Of a stretch of DNA of 64,000 nt, positions 1 to 10,239 are shown in pieces. The stretch covers positions 186,001 to 250,000 of the forward strand of contig CAJQUN010000406.1 in NCBI GenBank assembly GCA_907163345.1. The letters run 5' to 3'. Position numbers and translations under genes: made by a program. Origin of the DNA: Haberlea rhodopensis. Lineage: Eukaryota > Streptophyta > Magnoliopsida > Lamiales > Gesneriaceae. Each line of letters starts with the position of its first letter. The stretch's first letter is position 1. A model generated the notes under the pieces. The model was not told the DNA's origin. It saw only the letters and a list, made by a program, of their open reading frames with translations, and searched no databases.

Positions 1-140
1 AGGCTTCCTTCTACCATCCTGCACTGAAATAACGCCTTAGAGACGTCATACCTCTTTTGTCTTGCTTGCTGTTGGTACAATTGCTTTAAGTGTTCGATCA
101 TATCGAACGACTCCATTTCCTCATGTTGCTTCTGAAGCTC
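1..140 (-). pseudogene. copia-1 gag, middle fragment
   Basis: The reverse complement matches copia-3 gag at about 30360-30500, the stretch around residues 88-134 with the motif QLYQQQARQERYDVSKA. The fragment ends abruptly at 140, where the Athila LTR starts, and gag resumes at 10240. The remaining gag and all of pol would lie left of the window. It is called a pseudogene because a 10-kb element splits the reading frame. Confidence 0.9.
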
Positions 141-1705
141 TGACCGCTTTATTTTTAAACAAAAGATATTTCAAAGAATGGTGTGAAGCGATTCTACCGC
201 AAGTGCACGGTTATCAAGTTTTAGTATAGTGAAAATTAAGTACGGGTTGTCGAATCCACAGGGACTAACGTATAAGTACCAAATAAGATTAATAAAATTA
301 TATTTAGCCTACGATAAAAGAAGTTTGATTAACTAAAGCTAAATTAAACTAATGAATAAAGATTTAAACTAGAAATAATGAATAGGATGGTTCCGGAAAT
401 GCAAAGGTAAGTTACTCGAGAAAATTACCGAGCTCGTCGTTCAATTATGTTATCTCTAATGATTCAATGGAATTCTCAAATTATCAACCAATTGATTTTA
501 AAGGTGAAAGGTTCTCGATATTATTCGATACACTCTCTCGAGCTGTAAAGAAACTAACGATAAATAGAATAAGTCACTCTCGTGCACCTATTTACTAATT
601 CAAAGTTGCATGGATTATCAAAACCTTTTAACTCTAAATCTCTCGATTCCAAGTTCTCACGTATGCGATATCATCTCTCGATCTCAATCGTAACATACAT
701 CATAAATTAATGGAGCGTGTTACAACGTTATCTCTCGATCTCGGCTGTAACCCTCAAACTCAATCAAAGCTAGCTAGACTTTGATCTACACAAGCAATTA
801 ATTTATGAACAATAACAATCAATGCACTCAAATACCAATGAATCAATAATCAACCACAACGAAACTAAAACTCAATAATATAAACTAAATTTAAATCAAA
901 TCAAATACATACGAGTTTTATTGTCTCTCGACCTCAAAAACATCAAATGTAATTGAAAATCAAATAAACTACGATAAACGGTGGATGAATCCGTGCGTTG
1001 CACCGTGATTTCTTCTCTTGTTCCTTCCTTGCACTCCGGAATAGATTGGCTCGACCTTGGACGAAGAACAGAGATTGGATCTCCTTTTCCGGCTTTGGGC
1101 GGCGGCTTGGGCGGCTCTCCTTGACCTAAAAATCGTCTGAAATGGTCTGATATTGTGCTCTGTTCTCGTGTATCCTTGAAATGAATCAAGATTCCCGCTT
1201 AAAACCCCCCACAATCACGATAAAAAAGGAAAATAAAATCTTCAGGATTTTGCGTCTCGATCGATCGGAAGGTTTTCTCGATCGATCGGCGCACTGTTCA
1301 TGCCAGCTTTTGAAACTCACTATCTCGCTCGATCGATCGAGATTTTCCACCGATCGATCGAGACTTTAATAAAATTTGCTCTGGAGTCACTGCCTCGCTC
1401 GATCGATCGGAAATTTGTACCGATCGATCGAGACTTGAATTTCTTTGATACTCAACTCTCTGCCTGGCTCGATCGATCGAGAGTAAATCTCGATCGATCG
1501 AGATTCCGAAAATCTCATTTCCTCAATTTTTGTTCTTTCAAGCCTCGATTTCGCCCGTTATCTTCATATAAGCTCATTTCTTCCACTTCTGATCTATTTT
1601 CCTGAAACAAACGAATAAACACAAAAAAGCATAATATCATCCGGGAAAAAGAACGGAAAGTAGGAAGAATTTACAGTTAAAAACACTCAAAATCTAAGCC
1701 TATCA
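141..1705 (-). repeat. 3' LTR of the Athila-type element
   Basis: This 1565-bp direct repeat matches 8662-10239, with TG/CA ends in element orientation. It lacks a 12-bp stretch present near 9494-9505 in the other copy and differs by scattered substitutions. It contains a four-unit minisatellite of paired CGATCGATCG palindromes. The apparent ORFs here (peptides rich in DRSR) are translations of that minisatellite and are not genes. Confidence 0.93.
1257..1500. repeat. Minisatellite of paired CGATCGATCG palindromes in the 3' LTR
   Basis: Eight copies of CGATCGATCG lie in four pairs, with pair starts near 1257, 1330, 1402 and 1468, giving a period of about 66-73 bp. Within a pair the palindromes are 8-12 bp apart and flanked by ctc/gag, so each pair forms a larger inverted repeat. 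Spacer text (tttgctctggag, actgcctcgct) is shared between units, which shows tandem duplication rather than chance. Confidence 0.9.
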
Positions 1706-1719
1706 ACTCCCCCAAACTT
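1706..1719 (-). other. Polypurine tract of the Athila-type element
   Basis: On the minus strand AAGTTTGGGGGAGT directly abuts the LTR start TGATAGG. This is the expected place and composition for the plus-strand priming site. Confidence 0.85.
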
Positions 1720-3265
1720 AGACTTGATCGTCCTCGAGCAAGCAATAAGCTCAAAAAGAAAAGTTAAACTCGATACTAAGCATGAATCATCTTTACAACA
1801 TACGTAAAATCTCAGAAATCCTACTTACACATCAATAGAAGTCCTTCAACACTTAACAAGAAGCAATTTCTCCTAAGTTAAACATCGCAACATCGGAACG
1901 TGCGTGTGTGCTATTGTCAAACATGAGATACATACATATCTTTAAGATCAACATGTGCCATATCAACTCCTAGTCAAGATTACTTTGAACTACTCTACAA
2001 ATTTACTATCCAGCACTTCTCCACTAATGTAATTATTCCCTAGACTTGGATCAACAGGACTTTAAAAGCTTTTAACGTTAGGCCTTTTGGTGTCGGCTTC
2101 AAAGAAAAGGTAGGATGAATTCAAAGAAGAGAGTATAACAGAATCAGTTCAAAATCTTCTCACATAATCATTGAGCTCTCTTCACATTTTCTAGCCTTGG
2201 CCACTTTGGGTCTTATTTAACTTTTCTTTTCAAGGCTTTTTCTCTACATCTTTTCTTTTTCTTTGCTCATTCTTTTGTTCATTTCATTTCTTTCACAATG
2301 AACTTCTCAACATATAACAATTTACTGCAATGAATGAGATTCATTATACTCTCCTAGGGATGGATGAAATTGTTCTTTTAGGCTCAAACCAAGGTGGGTA
2401 TAATGAGTTTGCCAAGAATGCCGAATGGGGGTCTAATCATATGCAATGCATATTCCATTCTTTTCAATAAGGCTCAAAAGGGGACACTAAGGAATAATGT
2501 ATACAAGGTAGGCTTGAAAGGCACAAACGGTCCAAAGATTCCCTAAATCATCTCCAAGTCTAGTTCCTAATTATAAATTTCGCCTCAAAGTGCTTTCACT
2601 AAACTGTAGAGTTATCTAAGATACTCAAAACTCATCATAGTTAACACAAGTTTTCAATTTAATCAATACATACTTCACTCAATCATGACTCAATAAGTGC
2701 TCAAATTATTCCTCAGTTTTGACATGTAGTTAACAAAGGATATATACAAACAAGTTAAGCATTTCCATGACTCCTATCTAGATGAGGATTAATTTCATCA
2801 TGTATTACCGTTGCAATTCCAACTCATCAATTCTCAAGAATAACTCAATCACTAAAAAAAATTTTTGTTGGTAATGCTCAAGGACGAATTAGTCTCAATA
2901 TCATGCAGTCATGCTAGGAAAAGAAACAAGACAAGGAGCAATATGTGCAAAAGCAAGATATATACAAATACTCAAAAACCCCCCCAAACTTAGCATGTGA
3001 ATTGCCCTCAATGAACAAGAAAAATAAATGCAAAGGCAAAGACACATACCATGACGACGATCGTCACTGATCGTCATCCTCATCATGCTCCGGAGGGGGG
3101 ACTGGGTAGTGGTGCTCCTCGACACACATGGATTCATACTGCAAAACAAAAGTAAACAAAATAACAAAATCAATAAAACTAAACTAAAGAAAAGAAAAAG
3201 AAACAAAGGGAATAAAAAAGAGTTCTTGATTTATAGTCCCAAGCTGGACTGTCATCTCCTCTCTC
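1706..3265 (-). other. Non-coding tail between integrase and 3' LTR, with a second PPT-like tract
   Basis: About 1.56 kb lies downstream of integrase, where Athila relatives can carry an envelope-like gene. No envelope-like protein was recognised. A 101-codon frame at 2901-3206 starts with a very hydrophobic stretch, but it comes from T-rich low-complexity DNA and was not accepted. On the minus strand 2979-2993 reads CTAAGTTTGGGGGGG, nearly repeating the true PPT about 1.27 kb upstream of it. Confidence 0.7.
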
Positions 3266-4579
3266 TTAGTCGTCAAGATAGACTATAGAGGTAACCGTTT
3301 GGACTTCATTGCTCATGTGGTAATGCTTTAAGCGCTGCCCATTCACTGTAAATGTTCCCCTGCTAGGATCAGTAACTTCAATTGCACCAGAGGGATAGAT
3401 TTTTGCAATGGTGAATGGTCCGGACCAACGAGAGCGTAGTTTGCCTGGGAAGAGTTGCAATCTGGAGTTGAACAAGAGTACAACATCTCCTACCTTGAAT
3501 TCCCTTTGTTGTATACGCGAATCATGCCACTTCTTAGTTTTCTCTTTGTAAATCTTGGCATTCTCATATGCTTGATTCCTGAATTCTTCCATCTCATTCA
3601 ATTGTAGAAGACGCTTCTCACCTACAGCCTGACAGTCAAAGTTCAACCATTTAATAGCACAATATGCTTTATGTTCAAGTTCAACAGGGAGGTGACATGC
3701 CTTACCAAATACCAACTTATAAGGTGATGTGCCAATGGGTGTCTTAAAAGCAGTTCTATACGCCCATAGTGCATCATCTAAGCGTAAGGACCAATCCTTT
3801 CGGCTTAGAGTCACTGTATTTTCTAAGATCCTCTTCAACTCTCGATTTGAAACCTCCACTTGCCCACTGGTTTGTGGATGATAAGGTGAAGACACTTTGT
3901 GGGTGACACCATATTTACTCAAAAGTTTTTCAAATTGTTTGTTACGAAAATGGGTGCCACCATCACTAATGATTGCTCGAGGGGTGCCAAAACGAGTAAA
4001 AATTTTTCTTTTCAAAAATTGCACAACCACTCGAGCATCATTAGTGCGCAAAGCTTCCGCCTCTACCCACTTTGACACATAATCTACTGCAACAAGTATG
4101 TATTTATTTGAACAAGAGCTTGGGAAAGGTCCCATGAAATCTATTCCCCACACATAAAAAATTTCACATTCAAGCATATTCATCAATGGTAATTCATTCC
4201 TCCTAGAAATATTTCCGACCCTCTGACATCTATCACATGAAGAGACATACCTGAATGTATCCTTATTCAGCGTTGGCCAATAAAATCCAGAAGCAAGTAC
4301 CTTAGCCGCTGTTTTAGTAGCTCCAAAATGTCCACCAGCATCCCCATCATGACATTTCTGCAAAATATCCTGTATCTCCTCCTTGGGGACACAACGCCTT
4401 ATGATGTTGTCTGCACAGACTTTAAACAAGTCTGGTTCCTCCCACAACAGATGTTTAACCTCAGAAAAGAATTTTTTCTTTTGATATACCACTAACAATA
4501 TAGTTTGCATACTGTGCATACCAAGGTAACAATTCAGCACTAAATAATTGCTCATCAGGGAAATTCTCATTAATCTCAA
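3266..4579 (-). CDS. Athila-type integrase (3' part of pol, frameshifted from RT/RNase H)
   Basis: The 437-residue frame encodes integrase, which joins the cDNA to host DNA. The HHCC zinc finger is visible (H77, H84, C115, C118). The catalytic triad is D147 (GIDFMG), D206 (ISDGG) and E242 (VEVSNRE), with the classic 35-residue D-E gap. A GPF module follows (WSGPF near 385-390). The first 35-40 residues are off-frame: the true frame arrives from the upstream pol ORF, and a small frameshift lies in the A/T run near 4465-4490, where the two ORFs overlap. The catalytic residues are intact, but the protein would not be made as part of the normal polyprotein. It ends about 1.5 kb before the 3' LTR. 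Confidence 0.92.
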   Translation of the reverse strand: MRLMRISLMSNYLVLNCYLGMHSMQTILLVVYQKKKFFSEVKHLLWEEPDLFKVCADNIIRRCVPKEEIQDILQKCHDGDAGGHFGATKTAAKVLASGFYWPTLNKDTFRYVSSCDRCQRVGNISRRNELPLMNMLECEIFYVWGIDFMGPFPSSCSNKYILVAVDYVSKWVEAEALRTNDARVVVQFLKRKIFTRFGTPRAIISDGGTHFRNKQFEKLLSKYGVTHKVSSPYHPQTSGQVEVSNRELKRILENTVTLSRKDWSLRLDDALWAYRTAFKTPIGTSPYKLVFGKACHLPVELEHKAYCAIKWLNFDCQAVGEKRLLQLNEMEEFRNQAYENAKIYKEKTKKWHDSRIQQREFKVGDVVLLFNSRLQLFPGKLRSRWSGPFTIAKIYPSGAIEVTDPSRGTFTVNGQRLKHYHMSNEVQTVTSIVYLDD

Positions 4580-7500
4580 CTACCTCATTGTCAATTGTAT
4601 CAGTCATGTTCTCAATTCGCGATAAATGATCTGCAACCACATTTTCAACACCTTTCTTATCTCTTATCTCTAAGTCAAATTCTTGCAATAATAAAATCCA
4701 CCTAATCAAGCGTGGTTTGGCATCTTTCTTTGCAAGTAAGTACTTAAGTGCAGCGTGGTCAGTGTACACAATAACTTTAGCAAGACATAGGTAGGAGTGA
4801 AATTTATCAAAAGCAAAAACTATGGCTAGAAGCTCTTTTTCAGTGGTGGCATAGTTAAGTTGTGCTTCATTCAAAGTGCGACTAGCATAGTAAATTGTAT
4901 GAAATACCTTGTTCCTCCTTTGACCTAAGACTGCTCCTACCGCAGTGTCACTGGCGTCACACATTAGTTCAAAAGGTAACTCCCAATCAGGTGCGACCAA
5001 TACTGGTGCAGTTACCAATTTCTCTTTGAGTGCCTCGAACGCCTGCATACAATCAGAATCGAATTCATAAGATGCATCTTTAGTTAACAAATGAGATAAA
5101 GGTTTAGAAATTTTTGAAAAGTCCTTAATGAAACGTCGATAAAATCCTGCATGTCCTAAAAAACTTCGGATTCCTTTCACTGTTGTCGGCGGTGGTAATT
5201 GTTGTATCACTTGAATTTTAGCCCGATCCACTTCAATACCCTTTTCAGATATCTTGTGTCCCAAGACTATTCCTTCTTGGACCATAAAGTGACACTTCTC
5301 CCAATTTAGTACAAGATTTGTTTCTTCACACCTAGCCAATACCAAAGTCAAGTTAGCTAAACATATATCAAAAGTAGAACCAAACACAGAAAAATCATCC
5401 ATGAATACTTCTAGGAACTTCTCTATCATGTCATGAAATATAGCCACCATACATCTTTGAAAGGTAGCAGGTGCATTACATAATCCAAATGGCATTCGTC
5501 GGAATGCAAATGTGCCATAAGGACAAGTGAAGGTGGTCTTCTCTTGATCCTCAGGCGTAATAGCAATTTGGTTATATCCCGAATATCCATCTAGAAAGCA
5601 ATAAAAATCATACCCTGCTAACCTTTCTACCATCTGATCAATGAAGGGAAGGGGGAAATGGTCTTTACGAGTGGAATCATTTAACCTCCTATAATCAATA
5701 CACACTCTCCACCCTGTGACTGTTCTTGTGGGTATTAACTCATTATTCTCATTAGGGACAACAGTAATACCTCCCTTCTTTGGTACACATTGAATAGGAC
5801 TTACCCATGAGCTATCAGAAATAGGATAGATAATACCTGCGTCCATAAGCTTAATCACCTCAGCTTTGACTACCTCTTGCATTTTTGGATTAAGACGACG
5901 TTGAGGTTGAACCACGGCCTTGAATGTGTCCTCCATAAGAATTTTATGCATGCATACCGATGGGCTAATTCCTTTGATATATGATATCTTCCATCCAAAT
6001 GCTTTCTTGTGCTCCTGAAGGACTTTCAGAAGCTTTTCCTCATTATCACCTGTCAAAGACGAAGAAATAATGATTGGTAAAGATTTTTCATCATCTAGGA
6101 AAATATACTTAAGATGTGATGGAAGAGGTTTGAGTTCACGATTAGGTGACTCTTCAATTGATGGCTTTTGAGGTTTAATATCTCTTTTTCCCAACTCTCC
6201 AAGATTCTCAGTGGCTCGCTTCATGTATGGGATGGTGTTGTTCATAAAAGCAATACTCTCAATGTCTTCTTTGCAATGTTGCTCATCAGCTTCTCCTAAA
6301 CATGCTTCCATGTTATCCTTGAATGTATCTTGCAGCAAATCATCTGTCAAAATATCAATAATATCTATACTGAAACACATGTTTTCGTCGTGTGGATGTT
6401 TAAGCGCTTTGAAAACATTAAAAGTAACTTGATCCTCCCCTACTCGGAGGACCAACTTCCCTTGTTGTACATCGATTATTGCTTTTCCCGTTGCTAAGAA
6501 TGGTCGACCCAAAATCAATGGTGTCTCTGAATCTGCTTCCATATCAAGTACCAGAAAATCAACGGGAAAGATGAATTTATCCACTTTGACCAAAACGTCT
6601 TCGATGATACCCCTGGGGTATGTGATGGATCGATCTGCTAATTGTAGTGAAACCTTAGTAGGTTTTGGCTCTCCTAGCCCCAACTTCCTGAAAATAGAAA
6701 ATGGCATTAAATTTATGCTAGCCCCAAAATCACACAATGACTTTGTAAAAGATACTGATCCTATAGTGCACGGTATAGTAAAACTCCCTGGGTCTTTTAA
6801 CTTTGGAGGCATTTTATTTTGCACAATTGCTGAGCACTCCTCCGTCAAACTTACCGTCTCATATTCGCCCAACTTTCGCTTATTCGACAAGATTTCCTTC
6901 AAAAACTTAGCATAACTAGGCATTTGAAGTAAAGCATCAGCAAATGGAATATTAATATGTAATTTCTTAAAAACTTCAAGAAATTTACCAAATTCTGCGT
7001 CCATCTTAGCTTTTTTCAATGTTGCGGGAAATGGGGGAGGAATTACTATCCTATCAATGTGTGTGATCGGTGTAGTGTTAGAATTCTTACCTTTCTCTGT
7101 TGCCTTTTTCTCAGTCATATCCTTGCCTTCAGATGTCTCTCCATGACTCTCTTCAGCTTCAGCTTGCGGTCTTAGCTCCTTTCCACTTCTTAACTCAATG
7201 GCCTTTGCTTGCTCATTTTGATTCTTCACTGTTCCAATTGAGATTGTGCCCTGCGTTTTTCCTGAAATTAATGATGCGAGCTTACCCACTTGCACTTCCA
7301 AGTTCTTTATTGCTGCATCCTGGGTTGTCATCCTGGATTCAGTTGATGCTATGAACTTGGCTATTAACTCTTCCATACTCAGCTTATTTGATCCTCCCGG
7401 TTGTAGCTGTGGAGTTAACACTTTCTCTTTGTTGGACCACCTAAAATTGTTATGATTTCTCCACCCCGGGTTGTATGAGTTTGAGTACGGACTGTTGGGT

Positions 7501-7805
7501 GGCCTGTTACCTACAAAATTCACCACTTCATTAGTTTGCAAGAATGGGTTACCTGCCTGGCACTCGATGCTAGGATGACCGCCTCCACACAGCTCACAGA
7601 AGATCGCTTGAGCTTGCATTGCTGCTGCTCCCATGCTGTCAATCTTCCGGTTCATGGCTTCTAATTGAGCCGAAAGAGCAGTGATCTCGTCCACTTGATG
7701 GACTCCCATTGGTTTCTGTGGCGTGCTCCTCTCTGATTGCCACTGGTAACTGTTGCACGCCATTTCCTCCAACAAGCTATATGCCTCTTCCGGCGTCTTT
7801 CTCAT
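4461..7805 (-). CDS. Athila-type gag C-terminus, protease, reverse transcriptase and RNase H
   Basis: The 1114-residue frame carries several retroelement domains in order. Residues 1-90 are the end of gag, with a knuckle-like C70, C73, H77, C82. A linker rich in K, E and Q follows. Aspartic protease comes next, with CDFGASINLMP near 358-368 and ILGRPF near 431. RT spans about 610-830, with VCIDYRRLND at 701, MPFGLCNAPATFQ at 771 and FMDD at 801-804. RNase H spans about 930-1065, with MCDAS, E990, YTDHAAL and VADHLSR. The start shares one base with the gag stop (TAATG), apparently because a small deletion broke a once continuous frame. The frame ends in a shift shortly before the integrase zinc finger. 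This is the replication core, copying element RNA inside gag particles. Confidence 0.93.
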   Translation of the reverse strand: MRKTPEEAYSLLEEMACNSYQWQSERSTPQKPMGVHQVDEITALSAQLEAMNRKIDSMGAAAMQAQAIFCELCGGGHPSIECQAGNPFLQTNEVVNFVGNRPPNSPYSNSYNPGWRNHNNFRWSNKEKVLTPQLQPGGSNKLSMEELIAKFIASTESRMTTQDAAIKNLEVQVGKLASLISGKTQGTISIGTVKNQNEQAKAIELRSGKELRPQAEAEESHGETSEGKDMTEKKATEKGKNSNTTPITHIDRIVIPPPFPATLKKAKMDAEFGKFLEVFKKLHINIPFADALLQMPSYAKFLKEILSNKRKLGEYETVSLTEECSAIVQNKMPPKLKDPGSFTIPCTIGSVSFTKSLCDFGASINLMPFSIFRKLGLGEPKPTKVSLQLADRSITYPRGIIEDVLVKVDKFIFPVDFLVLDMEADSETPLILGRPFLATGKAIIDVQQGKLVLRVGEDQVTFNVFKALKHPHDENMCFSIDIIDILTDDLLQDTFKDNMEACLGEADEQHCKEDIESIAFMNNTIPYMKRATENLGELGKRDIKPQKPSIEESPNRELKPLPSHLKYIFLDDEKSLPIIISSSLTGDNEEKLLKVLQEHKKAFGWKISYIKGISPSVCMHKILMEDTFKAVVQPQRRLNPKMQEVVKAEVIKLMDAGIIYPISDSSWVSPIQCVPKKGGITVVPNENNELIPTRTVTGWRVCIDYRRLNDSTRKDHFPLPFIDQMVERLAGYDFYCFLDGYSGYNQIAITPEDQEKTTFTCPYGTFAFRRMPFGLCNAPATFQRCMVAIFHDMIEKFLEVFMDDFSVFGSTFDICLANLTLVLARCEETNLVLNWEKCHFMVQEGIVLGHKISEKGIEVDRAKIQVIQQLPPPTTVKGIRSFLGHAGFYRRFIKDFSKISKPLSHLLTKDASYEFDSDCMQAFEALKEKLVTAPVLVAPDWELPFELMCDASDTAVGAVLGQRRNKVFHTIYYASRTLNEAQLNYATTEKELLAIVFAFDKFHSYLCLAKVIVYTDHAALKYLLAKKDAKPRLIRWILLLQEFDLEIRDKKGVENVVADHLSRIENMTDTIDNEVVEINENFPDEQLFSAELLPWYAQYANYIVSGISKEKILF

Positions 7806-8467
7806 TATGCATCAATCATGGAACGGTTAGCAGAAAATAAACCGTTATAGAACGTTTGTACCTGCAGCCATATGGGTAGACCATGGTGTGGGCATCTCCT
7901 CAACAACTCCTTAAAACGATCCCACGCTTCATACAACGTCTCGGGGTCAAACTGCCCAAAAGTCGTGATATCGTTCCGCATCTTCGCCGTCTTGGAAGGG
8001 GGAAAGTACTTTGACAAAAACGCCTTTGTCATCCCCTCACATGTTGTTATAGAACCTGCAGGTAGTGAATTCAACCATGCCTTAGCTTTGTCTCGTAATG
8101 AAAAGGGAAAAAGTCTTAACCTGATGGCGTCGTCAGAGACGCCATTGTGTTTGAATGTGTCACAAATCTCCAAAAAGTTGGAGATGTGATTATTCGGATC
8201 ATTCGTAGCTGCTCCCCCGAACATAACTGAGTGCTGAATCATTTGTATGATTGCCGGCTTGATCTCAAAATTGTTTGCTTGAATCGTCGGCCTTGTAATA
8301 CTGGACAACGATCCATGAAATGCTGGTTGTGCAAAGTCCATCATCGATCTAGGGTGCTGTGCTTCGTTATTATCAGCCATCACTCGAGCTTCTCGTAATC
8401 GCCTAAGTAAAGTTCTTTCTATCTCCGGATCGAAAGGCTCGAGAATGGGCTCATCTCTTCTGAGCAT
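7805..8467 (-). CDS. Athila-type gag (N-terminal and capsid part)
   Basis: The 220-residue protein is the first frame after the primer site. The start at 8467 gives MLRRDEPILEPFDPEIERTL. The Retrotrans_gag-like core is at about 90-200, recognised from LRDKAKAWLNSLP, FLSKYFPPSKTAKMRNDI and LYEAWDRFKELLRRCPHHG. It should form the particle that packages element RNA. It stops early at MIDA, where relatives continue in frame into the zinc knuckle and protease, and the next frame begins on the overlapping TAATG. A small deletion or frameshift is the simplest reading, though stop-start coupling cannot be excluded. Confidence 0.88.
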   Translation of the reverse strand: MLRRDEPILEPFDPEIERTLLRRLREARVMADNNEAQHPRSMMDFAQPAFHGSLSSITRPTIQANNFEIKPAIIQMIQHSVMFGGAATNDPNNHISNFLEICDTFKHNGVSDDAIRLRLFPFSLRDKAKAWLNSLPAGSITTCEGMTKAFLSKYFPPSKTAKMRNDITTFGQFDPETLYEAWDRFKELLRRCPHHGLPIWLQVQTFYNGLFSANRSMIDA

Positions 8468-8637
8468 GCACTAAAGAAACGGTTCCTGTACAAAATAGAC
8501 AAAAGGAGACAACAAAATACACAAAGTTATTAACAAAATCAACAAAAGAAAACAAAGAAAAGAAAAAACAAAACGCAATAATAAAAGAATTGGCTAAATT
8601 ACAATTAACTAATCTCGTATGATATTATACAGATTAG
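8468..8637 (-). other. Short leader between primer site and gag
   Basis: This is 170 bp of A-rich DNA with no ORF or repeat. It is the 5' untranslated leader of the Athila-type element and probably holds packaging signals (inference). Confidence 0.6.
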
Positions 8638-8655
8638 TCCCCGGCAACGGCGCCA
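8638..8655 (-). other. Primer binding site, tRNA-Asp type
   Basis: On the minus strand TGGCGCCGTTGCCGGGGA lies 6 bp inside the 5' LTR. It is complementary to the 3' end of plant tRNA-Asp, the usual primer in Athila-group elements. Confidence 0.9.
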
Positions 8656-8661
8656 AAAACT

Positions 8662-10239
8662 TGACCGCTTTATTTTTAAACAAAAGATATTTCAAAGAAT
8701 GGTGTGAAGTGATCCTACCGCAAGTGCACGATTGTCAAGTTTTAGTATAGTGAAAATTAAGTACGGGTTGTCGAATCCACATGGACTAACGTATAAGTAC
8801 CAAATAAGATTAATAAAATTATATTTAGCCTACGATAAAAGAAGTTTGATTAACTAAAGCTAAATTAAACTAAAGAATAAAGATTTAAACTAGAAATAAT
8901 GAATAGGATGGTTCCGGAAATGCAAAGGTAAGTTACTCGAGAAAATTACCGAGCTCGTCGTTCAATTATGTTATCTCTAATGATTCAATGGAATTCTCAA
9001 ATTATCAACCAATTGATTTTAAAGGTGAAAGGTTCTCGATATTATTCGATACACTCTCTCGAGCTGTAAAGAAACTAACGATAAATTAGAATAAGTCACT
9101 CTCGTGCACCTATTTACTAATTCAAAGTTGCATGGATTATCAAAACCTTTTAACTCTAAATCTCTCGATTCCAAGTTCTCACGTATGCGATATCATCTCT
9201 CGATCTCAATCGTAACATACATCATAAATTAATGGAGCGTGTTACAACGTTATCTCTCGATCTCGGCTGTAACCCTCAAATTCAATCAAAGCTAGCTAGA
9301 CTTTGATCTACACAAGCAATTAATTTATGAACAATAACAATCAATGCACTCAAATACCAATGAATCAATAATCAACCACAACGAAACTAAAACTCAATAA
9401 TATAAACTAAATTTAATTCAAATCAAATACATACGAGTTTTATTGTCTCTCGACCTCAAAAACATCAAATGGAATTGAAAATCAAATAAACTAAAGTTTA
9501 GAAATACGATAAACGGTGGATGAATCCGTGCGTTGCACCGTGATTTCTTCTCTTGTTCCTTCCTTGCACTCCGGAATAGATTGGCTCGACCTTGGACGAA
9601 GAACGGAGATTGGATCTCCTTTTCCGGCTTTGGGCGGCGGCTTGGGCGGCTCTCCTTGACCTAAAAATCGTCTGAAATGGTCTGATATTGTGCTCTGTTC
9701 TCGTGTATCCTTGAAATGAATCAAGATTCCCGCTTAAAACCCCCACAATCACGATAAAAAAGGAAAATAAAATCTTCAGGATTTTGCGTCTCGATCGATC
9801 GGAAGGTTTTCTCGATCGATCGGCACACTGTTCATGCCAGCTTTTGAAACTCACTGTCTCGCTCGATCGATCGAGATTTTCCACCGATCGATCGAGACTT
9901 TAATAAAATTTGCTCTGGAGTCACTGCCTCGCTCGATCGATCGGAAATTTGTACCGATCGATCGAGACTTGAATTTCTTTGATACTCAACTCTCTGCCTG
10001 GATCGATCGATCGAGAGTAAATCTCGATCGATCGAGATTCCGAAAATCTCATTTCCTCAATTTTTGTTCTTTCACGCCTCGATTTCGCCCGTTATCTTCA
10101 TATAAGCTCATTTCTTCCACTTCCGATCTATTTTCCTGAAACAAACGAATAAACACCAAAAAGCATAATATCATCCAGGAAAAAGAACGGAAAGTAGGAA
10201 GAATTTACAGTTAAAAACACTCAAAATCTAAGCCTATCA
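8662..10239 (-). repeat. 5' LTR of the Athila-type element
   Basis: The 1578-bp partner of 141-1705, ending at the junction with copia-1 gag. Transcription should start in this LTR and run leftward. Against the 3' LTR it has a 12-bp extra stretch and about 17 substitutions. No convincing TATA box was picked out. Confidence 0.93.
9787..10040. repeat. Minisatellite of paired CGATCGATCG palindromes in the 5' LTR
   Basis: Same four-pair structure as at 1257-1500. It lies about 200-450 bp from the element-sense start of the LTR, so it would fall in or near the promoter/R region. One flank has changed (gctcgat to gatcgat near 10002). Confidence 0.9.

Larger units (their letters stand above)
141..10239 (-). 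mobile_element. Athila-type Ty3/gypsy retrotransposon, nearly complete
   Basis: In minus orientation the order is 5' LTR (8662-10239), tRNA-Asp primer site, gag, protease, RT, RNase H, integrase, a 1.5-kb non-coding tail, polypurine tract and 3' LTR (141-1705). The LTRs begin TGATAGG and end CGGTCA in element sense. The flanks agctc (136-140) and cgctc (10240-10244) match at four of five bases and fit a 5-bp target duplication in copia-1 gag. By eye the LTRs differ at about 17 substitutions plus a few indels over 1.57 kb, roughly 1 percent. The lineage call rests on the Asp primer site, the DFGASINLMP protease motif and the FMDD RT box. Two frame breaks make autonomous movement unlikely. Confidence 0.93.

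Noticed and set aside
1181..1605. ORFs with DRSR/LDRS repeats (also 9498-10139, 20068-20454, 59485-59873)
   Set aside because: They are translations of the CGATCGATCG minisatellite, present in several frames and both strands. There is no independent protein signal.
2901..3206. 101-codon minus frame with a hydrophobic start, at the env position of the Athila-type element
   Set aside because: The hydrophobic stretch comes from T-rich low-complexity DNA, and the frame runs through a purine tract. No envelope-like motif was found.
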